From: a virus | Length of the DNA stretch: 58,003 bases | Direction: 5' to 3' (one strand) | IMG/VR virus record: IMGVR_UViG_3300005293_000003 | Location: 1-58,003 of that record | Shown: positions 44,991 to 53,053 of the stretch, in pieces | How positions within the stretch are numbered: the stretch's first letter is position 1 | Layout of the letters: every line of letters starts with the position of its first letter | Notes under the pieces: generated by a model | The model's database searches: none | What the model was told of the DNA's origin: nothing | The model's input: the letters and a program-made list of their open reading frames with translations, nothing else | Translations under genes and position numbers: made by a program

Positions 44991-45824
44991 ATGTTCAACA
45001 AACTCTTCACCCGACTTCTGGATTCTTCTATCTGGCTTCAACCTAACTCAACGAGGATCGTCTGGATTACGCTCTTGGCTGCGATGGACGAGGACGGCTA
45101 CGCCCATTTTGCAGCCATCGAAAATCTTGCATCTCGCGCCCGGGTTTCGGTCAAGGCTGCAACAGAAGCAATTGAGTGTTTCCTGGCCCCTGATCCAAAC
45201 TCATCCAACCCAGACAACGAAGGAAGAAGGATTGAACGCGTTCCGGGCGGCTACATGGTTTTGAACGCTTCAGCCTTCCGCGATCTGACTAACCGAATTG
45301 TGGAAAGAGAGCAAACAAGACTCCGAACACGCAAATGGAGAGCCAAGAAAGCTACTGGTGACGCTGAGCCCGTCACTTCAATGTCACAATCTGTCACCCC
45401 TGAGTATGAGATTGAGTCTGAGATTGCTTTGGAAGGGAAGAGTGCAGAGAAGGGAAACCATGTTTACCACAAAGATTCCCGTTCGGTGCTTTTCTATCTG
45501 CGCGAGAAAACCGGAAGGCAGTTCGGCGAGAATGACACCAATCTAGGGCTCATATCACAGCGCTTGAGTGAACCAGATGTGAGCTTTGAGGGCGTCAAAA
45601 AGATGATCGACCGGCAGGTTCAGAAGTGGGATGGAACCGAGCGGGCTGACTACCTGCGCCCTGAAACACTGTTCAATAAAACCAAGTTCGATGGCTACTA
45701 CGCATCGAGAGAAGCACCTGTAATAAATGAAAGCAATAAAGGACATACTGCCCAGCGTGTTGACAAAAACAAAGGAACTCTCAACGAAGGAACAGCCAAG
45801 CTCTACAAAGGATTGGCCAAGTAG
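44991..45824 (+). CDS. phage replication initiator (lambda O / DnaD-like), 277 aa
   Basis: ATG at 44991 (MFNKLFTRLLDSSIWLQPNS) is preferred to a GTG ten codons upstream. The N-terminal ~105 aa are a winged-helix-type DNA-binding domain (RIVWITLLAAMDEDGYAHFA, LASRARVSVKAATEAIECF, DNEGRRIERVPGGYMVLN). After a Ser/Pro-rich linker the C-terminus has the conserved phage replication motif VLFYLREKTGRQFGEN and YLRPETLFNKTKFDGYYAS. It would bind origin iterons and recruit the helicase loader encoded next. Iteron-like repeats lie in the linker. Confidence 0.82.
   Translation: MFNKLFTRLLDSSIWLQPNSTRIVWITLLAAMDEDGYAHFAAIENLASRARVSVKAATEAIECFLAPDPNSSNPDNEGRRIERVPGGYMVLNASAFRDLTNRIVEREQTRLRTRKWRAKKATGDAEPVTSMSQSVTPEYEIESEIALEGKSAEKGNHVYHKDSRSVLFYLREKTGRQFGENDTNLGLISQRLSEPDVSFEGVKKMIDRQVQKWDGTERADYLRPETLFNKTKFDGYYASREAPVINESNKGHTAQRVDKNKGTLNEGTAKLYKGLAK
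45358..45397. other. candidate origin iterons (GTGAC, GTCAC x3)
   Basis: GTGAC at 45358-45362 and GTCAC at 45372-45376, 45383-45387 and 45393-45397. The three direct copies are 11 and 10 bp apart, one helical turn each. They sit in the linker-coding part of the initiator gene, the same location as the lambda origin inside gene O. The sequence downstream (45420-45480) is A+G-rich and could melt. Confidence 0.55.
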
Positions 45825-46374
45825 CCAGATCTTTAGTTTCCACACGTGGGCGGACCCAGAGCTTGAAAAAATGCTCATTGCCGCCGGGCGATTTATCGAG
45901 GGTCTAACTAGGGATATTCCAACCGAACGACGCTGGCTATCGTTCCTGGGTCCATCGGGCGTAGGCAAGACTTATTTAGCGAAGAACTTAATCAGTATAG
46001 CCAGAGCTTTGCCTCATCTGTCCACACACAAGAGCCTTATCAACCCAATTGGAATGTGGCAGTGGGGGACTCTCATGGGGTGCCTCAAAGATAAACAATA
46101 TTGGTTACTGGATGATATTCGAGACTCCAACTTGGTTTTGATTGACGACATCGGAATTGAGGAGGATAGGAGCGGATATGGACGGGAACAGCTTTACCGA
46201 ATTCTCAACAGCAGGGTTGGGAAATGGACAGTAATCACGTGCAACATGGATCTGGCCGAGATTGCTGAACGAATTGACACCCGGATTGCGTCCAGACTCA
46301 TTAGAGATCGAAATGAAGTGTTGGAAATTAAGACGCTCGATTATTGTATGAGATCCAACGCTTTTGCATCGTAG
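45727..46374 (+). CDS. DnaC-like helicase loader (AAA+ ATPase), 215 aa
   Basis: Walker A is GPSGVGKT (residues 75-82), Walker B is LVLIDD (136-141), sensor 1 is TCNMD with N173, and a final R-rich segment (IDTRIASRLIR) provides the arginine finger. The N-terminus overlaps the initiator gene by 98 bp and the start is uncertain, since the first ~30 aa are Ser/Lys-rich. Together with the initiator it loads the host DnaB helicase at the phage origin. No phage helicase is encoded. Confidence 0.86.
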   Translation: MKAIKDILPSVLTKTKELSTKEQPSSTKDWPSSQIFSFHTWADPELEKMLIAAGRFIEGLTRDIPTERRWLSFLGPSGVGKTYLAKNLISIARALPHLSTHKSLINPIGMWQWGTLMGCLKDKQYWLLDDIRDSNLVLIDDIGIEEDRSGYGREQLYRILNSRVGKWTVITCNMDLAEIAERIDTRIASRLIRDRNEVLEIKTLDYCMRSNAFAS

Positions 46375-46436
46375 CGGTAAATAAGTTAAATCGCTACCCT
46401 GCTAGAGCCCACCACCGAAGTAATGGTATGAGACCC

Positions 46437-46667
46437 ATGAAAATACAGGACGCTGGCTCAACTAAACGACCGGGGCAGGTTCCGGTCTATCACACGCATG
46501 GTCTTCGTCAGTATCTTGGTACATGCAAGATCCACAAAAGCCTAACTTGCCGTCATCTTGTAAATTGGAAACCGGGAAAGATGCTTGGGAAAACAATCAT
46601 GCGTGAATGGGAAGATTCTTACGAGAACATATCCAAGCGTAATCGTTGCCGAGCATGCTTTGGTTAA
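46437..46667 (+). CDS. small Cys/His protein, 76 aa
   Basis: ATG 46437 chosen; another ATG is three codons upstream at 46428. CKIHKSLTCRH near the middle and CRACFG at the C-terminus could coordinate zinc. Last gene of the rightward block, convergent with the leftward gene ending at 46713; the 45-bp gap holds no clear terminator. Confidence 0.55.
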   Translation: MKIQDAGSTKRPGQVPVYHTHGLRQYLGTCKIHKSLTCRHLVNWKPGKMLGKTIMREWEDSYENISKRNRCRACFG

Positions 46668-46712
46668 ACCCTAATCAGTTAATCTTCCTGAACAGAGGCG
46701 AGGCTCGGGCGC

Positions 46713-49700
46713 TTACTGCCTCAGTACCCGCCTGCGCTTAAACTCTCTCCAGGCATGAGCCTTGTCCTCCTGGGCTTCTAGCCTAGATACAGCTTCTTCC
46801 AGGAACTTCATCTTGGCCTCTGGTGCCATCTTCCGAGCCCGACCAATCACATCATCAATGTAGTCATTGGCCTGGGCCTTGCGTACGATCTCGGGGTAAT
46901 GGGCCAGCATGTCCGGTGGCTGCTTGGGCGCCAGGGTGAAGCGTGGAAATTGTTTCTGGAGGCCCGTAGCCAGAGATCCACCCGGCTCATTGGCGGCATG
47001 GATGGATGAAAGAATCGGGTTGCCCTCGATAATGGCCCCCTTCAAATCGGCTAGATGCTGGCTCTGTCCAGGTGGAACCACGGGTAGAGCCCGGCCCACA
47101 TTGACAGCCGGGGCATAGCCTGAAGCCCCCTGAATGGCCAGCCTGACGGGAGGACCGGCAATCATGGAAGCCTGACTGTTGATGATGTCCCTGACCGCTG
47201 AATCCATCGCTACTCGGCTGGGCAAGCCCTTGCGCTTGGCCTCTACGTATCCGCGCACCCCGGTTAGCCGCAAGCCACGGCCCAGTCCTAGCAAACTGGT
47301 TAAGGGGAAGACCAATGGCCTGCCGTTCTCGTCATCCTTGCCAGAATCTATGTCACCGATGGGCGTTCCTGGACGGCCCTGCATTCCACCGCCGGGCTTG
47401 TTCCTGGTCAGAAGATAGTTAAGTGTTGCGGCCAGGACTCCGGTTCCGATCCATTTAGCGGCGATGTTGGCCCGCAATGCTGCGGCTGAAGCCAGGGTAG
47501 ATGTTTTTAATCCAGGATTGAGGGTGATGTTTCTAATTCCAAGAGCTGTGAAGGTGCGCCCGGCTGTAATAAATGGGGATAGACCTGAATCCCGCGCTGC
47601 TGCTGTCCACTTGCCTTGAAGCCGCTTGTTGTACTGGCCGGTTTGGTTGACCCACTCCCGGCGATTAGTCTCGGTGTTCTCCACTGGCAAGTCTTTGACC
47701 AGCTCCTTAAAGGCGTCATCCATAACCAGCCGAGTGGTACGATCAGCAATATGGATCAGATCGGAAAGCCATCCCATCGGGTTGAACCTGGAGGTCTTGG
47801 GGTATTCCTGCCGCATGGCTCCGATCTCGGAAAGCTCAGCGATCTGTTTGGCGTTATTAGAAAAAGCCTTTTTGATAGCGCGAGCTGCAATTGGAACAAG
47901 GTCCGCCCGATATCCTAACGATAAAGCTGTGTCTTGCCACCACTTGCCGGCAATGGCTGGCCGGGTCATGAGCACCGTGGCCAGGTTGCTGGTGTGTACC
48001 GTGGCATCGGTGAATCCGGCCAGAGCCGAGCGGTTAGCCAGACCTGTAATAGCTCGCGTGATTGGCCCTCCTGTCATCCGGGTCTCAGTGTTGGAAGCCC
48101 GGCTGTATTCCTTGGCCAGGCTCTTTCGGACATAGATGCTCTGGTTCTGCGATGTAACCTTGGTCGGCCCTTCGCCCTGAGGCAGGATGAGCCGCTGGCG
48201 TACATAGGGGAATGAGACCGTGGCTTCATCCTTCAAAATTGGGTGCTGGCCGGGCTTCATGATCACGGCATCGCCCGTCTCGACCATCCTGGTCTCAAAA
48301 GCGTTCTTGTTGGCTATCTCAAGCTGGCGACCGAAGGTGTTGTTCATCATCTCGAATAGGTTCCCATTGTAGGATTGACCTGTGCCCTTGGCCCGTACCC
48401 CGAACGGAGACTTGCGTTTGAGGGTCCCCAACAGGTTGCCCCGGCCAATCCCTTGCACGATGTCAGCAGCAGCGGTGGGTTCGCCTTCCCGGATAGCCAT
48501 CAGGTTCACCCTGGCGCCAGTCTGCTCGCCCCGGCTAGGCAGAACCTCATCCGGGTCAATCATCATGGCCTTCTTGTACATGGGCTCAACCTGCGCATCC
48601 CAAAGCTGCTTGTAGCGTTCGATAGCTGCCTGCGTGGCTGGATCAGCCAGGAAAGCTTGATAGTCGGCTTCAGTAGCGAATGGCGATCCCCTGCTTCCAA
48701 TAACTGAGTGTACCCCGGCTGCTGAAGCTTCGTCGCCAGCCTCTTCAAAGCCACGGCGCACGCTGCGCAGATTGTCTTCTGTCAAAGCTGTACCGAGTTT
48801 CTTTGGATCAATCCCGCTATCAGACAGAGCTTCGGTCGCAAACACATCAGCCAATGGCTTGGCTGCGATCCTGGACGATGCCCAGCGCACTCCTAGCTCG
48901 CCCAATTCCCGGTTGGCCCGGGTGATCTTGGGCATGGACCTGCCCGCTAACCCGCCAAAGAAATCCTTCACAGCTCCAATGGCCTTGCCCACGCCCTCAG
49001 GGTTGAAGATGTCAGCAATGGCTCGGATAGCAGGGTGGGCTGTAGGTGAGATGCCCAGGGCATCGGATTGTTCCGGGGTCGGGATGGCCTCAGCGACTGA
49101 AGCTTTGGGGATCTCTGCCTGTGCCGAGAAATCCAGCTTAGCAGGTTCAACCACCTCTGGCTTGGTTATCGCTTGTGCTACAGCGCTGGTTAATGGAGCA
49201 GAAACGGCCTTTTCCAGCGTTGGAACAGGTGGAGGCTCTGAGAATGTCTCTGTGGCTCCTGTGGTCTCCTTAAAGGCTTGTGCTGTGACTGGTGCCAGCT
49301 TGGTAGCCACCACAGGAACCTCGCCTTTGGCAGCTTCTTTACCTCCCAGCGCTACCAGTGTTGTGCCAAAGATGACATTGCCAGCGGCTTCGGCTGCGCC
49401 CTGAACATCTCCTTTCTGGACTGCCTCATAGAATTGCTGGGCACCAGAGATCGTAGTTGCTGCTCCAAACCCAGCCCCGGCTGCGATAGCCAGAGGCTTG
49501 CCCACCGCTGGGATGGCGCTGACTGCGGCCAATCCTGCCGTAAGTGGGGTGGCAATGCTCTCGACAGCTCCGATCCCGGATCGGATCAGTCCTACCGCCG
49601 CCTTCTCTACCGGGTTAAAGACTCCCGGCTTAACCCCAGAGGTATCAGGTTTTGGGATATTGGGATGAGCCGTGAAGAATTCCTTGAGCGATTGGAAATT

Positions 49701-49880
49701 GGGCGGGGTGTAATCAGACTCGGGGCTGAAATCGGCGCTGGTTGCTGGCTCTTGGACTGGCGCTATTGTGGCTTCTTCCGAAACAGCTTGGCTTGAGAAG
49801 TCTAACGCAGGCTCAGCCTGCTTGGAGAAATCCAGCGGTTCCTCGGCAACAGCTTGATCGCTAAAGTCCAGGGCTGGCAC
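46713..49880 (-). CDS. large internal virion / polyvalent-type protein, 1055 aa
   Basis: GTG start (49878-49880), one base after the preceding stop. The N-terminus has three copies of a LDFS-QA unit (ALDFSDQAV, LDFSKQAE, ALDFSSQAV) and a fourth near residue 250 (LDFSAQAE). An Ala/Gly-rich region (about 90-180) is hydrophobic and may interact with membranes. The C-terminal half is helical and includes FNPMGWLSDLIHIADRTTRL. It fits a protein ejected with DNA into the host in podoviruses. No peptidoglycan-hydrolase motif was seen. Confidence 0.7.
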   Translation of the reverse strand: MPALDFSDQAVAEEPLDFSKQAEPALDFSSQAVSEEATIAPVQEPATSADFSPESDYTPPNFQSLKEFFTAHPNIPKPDTSGVKPGVFNPVEKAAVGLIRSGIGAVESIATPLTAGLAAVSAIPAVGKPLAIAAGAGFGAATTISGAQQFYEAVQKGDVQGAAEAAGNVIFGTTLVALGGKEAAKGEVPVVATKLAPVTAQAFKETTGATETFSEPPPVPTLEKAVSAPLTSAVAQAITKPEVVEPAKLDFSAQAEIPKASVAEAIPTPEQSDALGISPTAHPAIRAIADIFNPEGVGKAIGAVKDFFGGLAGRSMPKITRANRELGELGVRWASSRIAAKPLADVFATEALSDSGIDPKKLGTALTEDNLRSVRRGFEEAGDEASAAGVHSVIGSRGSPFATEADYQAFLADPATQAAIERYKQLWDAQVEPMYKKAMMIDPDEVLPSRGEQTGARVNLMAIREGEPTAAADIVQGIGRGNLLGTLKRKSPFGVRAKGTGQSYNGNLFEMMNNTFGRQLEIANKNAFETRMVETGDAVIMKPGQHPILKDEATVSFPYVRQRLILPQGEGPTKVTSQNQSIYVRKSLAKEYSRASNTETRMTGGPITRAITGLANRSALAGFTDATVHTSNLATVLMTRPAIAGKWWQDTALSLGYRADLVPIAARAIKKAFSNNAKQIAELSEIGAMRQEYPKTSRFNPMGWLSDLIHIADRTTRLVMDDAFKELVKDLPVENTETNRREWVNQTGQYNKRLQGKWTAAARDSGLSPFITAGRTFTALGIRNITLNPGLKTSTLASAAALRANIAAKWIGTGVLAATLNYLLTRNKPGGGMQGRPGTPIGDIDSGKDDENGRPLVFPLTSLLGLGRGLRLTGVRGYVEAKRKGLPSRVAMDSAVRDIINSQASMIAGPPVRLAIQGASGYAPAVNVGRALPVVPPGQSQHLADLKGAIIEGNPILSSIHAANEPGGSLATGLQKQFPRFTLAPKQPPDMLAHYPEIVRKAQANDYIDDVIGRARKMAPEAKMKFLEEAVSRLEAQEDKAHAWREFKRRRVLRQ

Positions 49881-49881
49881 A

Positions 49882-50835
49882 TTATTTCTTCCTCATCCTC
49901 TTGCCATCTGCCGGGTTGATGAACCAGGTCCCGGAAGGAATCGCGTCAAACTCAGCCTGGCTCTTGGGCATAGGATCAGCAGCAACTGCTGATGGTGCTG
50001 CCGTGGCTGCATCGGGCCGGATCTCAGAACCAGCCCGCGTTACAGGCACTGGAACAACGGCAGGAGCTGAGCCCGTGGTGTGCGTTCCTTCATCGGTTTT
50101 GTGTGTGACGTTGTACTGCTCCTCCAGGGCCTTGATCGCATCAAACTTCTTATCCAGGGACATCGTAACATCCGATACAATGGCTTGCTTGCGAGCCATG
50201 AAAGTTTGAAATTCCTTGGTGTTGAGCAGGGATCTCGCCGAAGCTTCAGCCCGGATATTGGCAGCCTCAACTTGGGCATCGGATCTGATATTAGCCACAT
50301 CCGTTCTGGATTCAGCCACAAGTTTGGCCCGTTCTGTCTGGGCCGCCTGTTGCATTTGGATCTGTTCAGCTCTTGCCGTAGCATCGGCTTCCCGTTGATC
50401 GGCTATGTCCCGGCTCTTGCGTGCCAGGAACATCTGCCCCATCAGATCCTTGGCCCCCGGGTGCATGTAGAATGTGGGATTGTTGGCCACGGCATAGCCC
50501 AGCGCCGCCTCAGATCCATCCGAACCGGCTATGCCCAAAGCCTGGTGCCTGGAGAACAGCTCACCCACCTTGGTAAAGGCCCGCTCCGAATCAATCAGGT
50601 CCTGCTGCTTCTTGACCTCATCCTTGAGCTTGATCTTACCTAACTCAAACTGTTGCTCTGCCAGTTTGGTCCGCAACGGCTGGATCTCGTTGAACTGCCT
50701 CTGTTCCTCAGCCAAAGCCGCTGCTCTAATCTGGTTTGCCTTGATTGCAGTCCCCGTCTGTGCCCCTTCCAGGAAAGCCTGAAATGGCTCTGAAGCAGGC
50801 TTGGCTTGCAGCCAGGATGGAAGGTCGTAGGGCAT
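49882..50835 (-). CDS. internal virion / coiled-coil structural protein, 317 aa
   Basis: A long helical stretch with many Glu, Gln and Lys (RTKLAEQQFELGKIKLKDEV, EADATARAEQIQMQQAAQTE) followed by a Pro/Ala/Val linker and a short C-terminal unit (AEFDAIPSGTWFINPADGKR) that is common at the ends of phage structural proteins. It probably accompanies the 1055-aa protein in the head or as an ejection protein. Confidence 0.68.
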   Translation of the reverse strand: MPYDLPSWLQAKPASEPFQAFLEGAQTGTAIKANQIRAAALAEEQRQFNEIQPLRTKLAEQQFELGKIKLKDEVKKQQDLIDSERAFTKVGELFSRHQALGIAGSDGSEAALGYAVANNPTFYMHPGAKDLMGQMFLARKSRDIADQREADATARAEQIQMQQAAQTERAKLVAESRTDVANIRSDAQVEAANIRAEASARSLLNTKEFQTFMARKQAIVSDVTMSLDKKFDAIKALEEQYNVTHKTDEGTHTTGSAPAVVPVPVTRAGSEIRPDAATAAPSAVAADPMPKSQAEFDAIPSGTWFINPADGKRMRKK

Positions 50836-50838
50836 GGA

Positions 50839-51066
50839 TTAAACCCAGCGCGAATATGATATTTGGAACCAGAGCCAGCGCACCCACCATATTGTTGCGC
50901 CATCTGCCTTTGCTACCTCGGTTAATCCAGATCTGTAATGCCAATCTGGTTTCCACCAGAACCCAAACAGATTCAGGTCTAGCGATAATTTAGTAGCTCG
51001 AACCGGATAAGGAATATACCGGGACCATCCCAGCCATCTAGGACCGTATGATTTCAGGATTTGCAT
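50839..51066 (-). CDS. Trp-rich small protein, 75 aa
   Basis: ATG 51064-51066 and stop at 50839. An unusually aromatic chain (nine Trp), with LNLFGFWWKPDWHYRSGL and ATIWWVRWLWFQISY. It lies between the cupin gene and the coiled-coil virion gene. It could be membrane-active or a structural pin. No family recognised. Confidence 0.45.
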   Translation of the reverse strand: MQILKSYGPRWLGWSRYIPYPVRATKLSLDLNLFGFWWKPDWHYRSGLTEVAKADGATIWWVRWLWFQISYSRWV

Positions 51067-51070
51067 ATTT

Positions 51071-51457
51071 TTATTCGACCAGCAAAAAATCTTTAGATGC
51101 GCTCACAGCTCCAGCATGGCATCGTTCCAGGTTGATGAATATCGCAAAGTTACCCACCACTTCTGCACAATGACGAACCCCAGCCGGAATATACCGCACA
51201 GCCCAGGTGAGCCTGCCAGTACTCTCACGTCTTCGGATTGGCCCGCATACTTCCCGCGTTTTATCCTCCACTGTTACCCGCATCCGACCGAACAGGTAAA
51301 TGATGAAGCTATCCAGGTAGCGGTGGATATGCGGCGGGATCTTGACATCTTTTGGGCAGTACCAGATCTCGGCCTGGAGTTTTGGCGCAATCTTAAACCG
51401 TAACCCGCGAGCCTGGCCGTAGCGTTCGATCATAGCAAATTGTGGCGTGTGTTCCAT
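51071..51457 (-). CDS. cupin-fold protein, 128 aa
   Basis: The central block WYCPKDVKIPPHIHRYLDSF has the H-x-H of cupin motif 1, followed by a beta segment (FGRMRVTVEDKTREVC) and RYIPAGVRHCAEV, which gives the P-G-x-x-H of motif 2. This suggests a metal site and a single-domain beta-barrel. A host-sugar, oxygenase or purely structural role is possible. It is unexpected between virion genes. Confidence 0.65.
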   Translation of the reverse strand: MEHTPQFAMIERYGQARGLRFKIAPKLQAEIWYCPKDVKIPPHIHRYLDSFIIYLFGRMRVTVEDKTREVCGPIRRRESTGRLTWAVRYIPAGVRHCAEVVGNFAIFINLERCHAGAVSASKDFLLVE

Positions 51458-51603
51458 GCCTTAATTGCTTCTTCCTCTGTTTTCTTATCCGGTCCCTGGC
51501 TGCTACAGAACGCACATATCACAATAGCGTATGCGGTTGGTGATTCTTGGTATGCTTCGGCCATCTCTTTTCCGCAGAATGGACAAGGCAATGGTTCGAT
51601 CAT
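51430..51603 (-). CDS. Lar-like restriction alleviation protein, 57 aa
   Basis: ATG 51601-51603, TGA 51430-51432. LPCPFCGKEM near residues 5-14 and CAFCSSQGP near 30-38 are the two zinc-binding CxxC pairs, and EEAIKAWNTR is the conserved C-terminal helix of Lar-type proteins. The family modulates host type I restriction in lambdoid phages. It overlaps the cupin gene start by 28 bp and the frame is too short for many gene finders. Confidence 0.75.
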   Translation of the reverse strand: MIEPLPCPFCGKEMAEAYQESPTAYAIVICAFCSSQGPDKKTEEEAIKAWNTRHNLL

Positions 51604-51606
51604 GAT

Positions 51607-51798
51607 TCAGTTATGCAATGAAAGCGGTGGAAGTTGATTCGCTATATCCCGAATACGGTCTTCTTCGGTTCCTGGCGTGATTATTTTATCCCTATTGCCA
51701 GGCATGGCAAAGTTAGCCACTTCAAGGATCTGCTCGGCTGTTTGCTTATCCAATCCAGATCTCATAAGGCCAATTATTGTAGCTTCTCCCCATGTCAT
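51607..51798 (-). CDS. hypothetical protein, 63 aa
   Basis: ATG 51796-51798 overlaps the stop of the next upstream gene. Helical (GEATIIGLMRSGLDKQTAEQ) with an acidic C-terminal half. No family is recognised. Confidence 0.55.
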   Translation of the reverse strand: MTWGEATIIGLMRSGLDKQTAEQILEVANFAMPGNRDKIITPGTEEDRIRDIANQLPPLSLHN

Positions 51799-52253
51799 AT
51801 CGGCTTTCCCTCCTCATCGTGGTGCAGATCATAAGCCAGTGTCCGAAGCTCCTGGCTAAAGCTCCTCATATGTTCATACCCGCCCACGGCTGCCGCTATG
51901 ATCATCACAATTTCGATTCCTCCATGCCTAAGCCAGTCCGCACAGACCCCTTTCCACCCGGTCTCGCCTTCCCAAGCAACCGAATCCGCATAAGCCACGA
52001 GGTTGCTGAGCATGGCGCCATGAAGAGGACCTTGATGCTGGATAAAGAAGGGATGGGTGCAGAGCTTAAGCTGCAAGGCGCCAAGCTGACAGAGCCGTTC
52101 TGTGCCACGCACTTTATGTTCAGGGGCAAGGTCTTCATCTACGATGTCATCTGATAGGTGGCAGTACGCGCGAATGAGCTGCATCCAATTCTCTGCTTGA
52201 GCATCCCCGGCACAGATTCGTTTGAGCAATTCATATTCTTGTTGGGCTGTCAT
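51795..52253 (-). CDS. conserved phage protein with a DDxxDE motif, 152 aa
   Basis: NWMQLIRAYCHLSDDIVDED (about residues 22-41) contains a DD-x-x-D-x-D run, and later GGIEIVMIIAAAVGG and helices predict an all-alpha fold. The pattern is also found in other environmental phage proteins as I recall. A terpene-synthase-like metal site is only superficial resemblance. It lies beside tail and ejection genes. Confidence 0.55.
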   Translation of the reverse strand: MTAQQEYELLKRICAGDAQAENWMQLIRAYCHLSDDIVDEDLAPEHKVRGTERLCQLGALQLKLCTHPFFIQHQGPLHGAMLSNLVAYADSVAWEGETGWKGVCADWLRHGGIEIVMIIAAAVGGYEHMRSFSQELRTLAYDLHHDEEGKPI

Positions 52254-53050
52254 CAGAAATCAAATGCTCCCAAGCCGGCACTTTCTCCGTAGGTACCACC
52301 CCATCCTGAGCCGATGTTACCCCCACCTTCGCTGGCACCGAACCCTGCTCCACCTCCAAAGCTCTGTGGTGCCATGTATTGGCCCTGACTGGCTGGATGA
52401 TAGGTGCCTTGATAGCCCGGTCCACCATAGACACCCATTGCCATCCCCATCTGGGACTGGGCTGTGTCCCATAGACCGCGTATTACTGGCTTAGGTGCGG
52501 CTCTGTTCTCGGAAACCAGCTTGTTGAAATCAAATTGCTGTTGAGGCGAGATGAAGGCTGAACCCACGTTGAACATGGCCGGCTGAGTCAGGGCTGCTGT
52601 ATTGGAAGTCCAACGCGAAGCCGAATCTACCCAACTGGAGGCTGATTGCAGAGCCCGGTTGGTAATGTCAAGGCTTGTCAGGCCAAAGTCCCGAGCTTCC
52701 AGATTGCGCGCTGCCCCACTCCCGGCATATCCACCCCTCACAGCCTTGGCCGCATCGCGGAGCTGTAATTGATCGGCTACACTCTGTGGCACCTCACCTT
52801 TCAACTGTCCCTGAATTACGCCCAATTGCTGATTCAGTAGATCATTTTGGCTGGCTAGAGTTGTATCAAAATTGGGGTTGGCCTTTCGAAGCATGGCCAA
52901 AAGCTGGTCCTGGTTGAAGGTATTGACCTTGGACCCCAGTTCCTCGGCAGCAGGCAAGTTAGCCAGATTGCCCTTCAAAGCCTCAGCAGCAGATTTGGTG
53001 GGGGTCTTATAGCTGGGCTTGGAGCCGAATATATTTTGCAGGAAACCCAT
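52253..53050 (-). CDS. internal virion protein-like, 265 aa
   Basis: MGFLQNIFGSKPSY start, a helical middle (TLASQNDLLNQQLGVIQGQL, then AVRGGYAGSGAARNLEARDF) and a long Gly/Gln/Tyr-rich C-terminus (GGGAGFGASEGGGNIGSGWG). It resembles short podovirus ejection or tail proteins in its composition. The start and stop overlap or abut neighbouring genes. Confidence 0.65.
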   Translation of the reverse strand: MGFLQNIFGSKPSYKTPTKSAAEALKGNLANLPAAEELGSKVNTFNQDQLLAMLRKANPNFDTTLASQNDLLNQQLGVIQGQLKGEVPQSVADQLQLRDAAKAVRGGYAGSGAARNLEARDFGLTSLDITNRALQSASSWVDSASRWTSNTAALTQPAMFNVGSAFISPQQQFDFNKLVSENRAAPKPVIRGLWDTAQSQMGMAMGVYGGPGYQGTYHPASQGQYMAPQSFGGGAGFGASEGGGNIGSGWGGTYGESAGLGAFDF

Positions 53051-53053
53051 AAA

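Noticed and set aside
46668-46712. Bidirectional terminator between convergent genes
   Set aside because: No stable stem with a T-tract could be found in the 45-bp gap.
51795-52253. Annotation as a terpene synthase from the DDIVDED run
   Set aside because: Only a short acidic run matches; the second (NSE/DTE-type) motif is missing and the protein is far too small.
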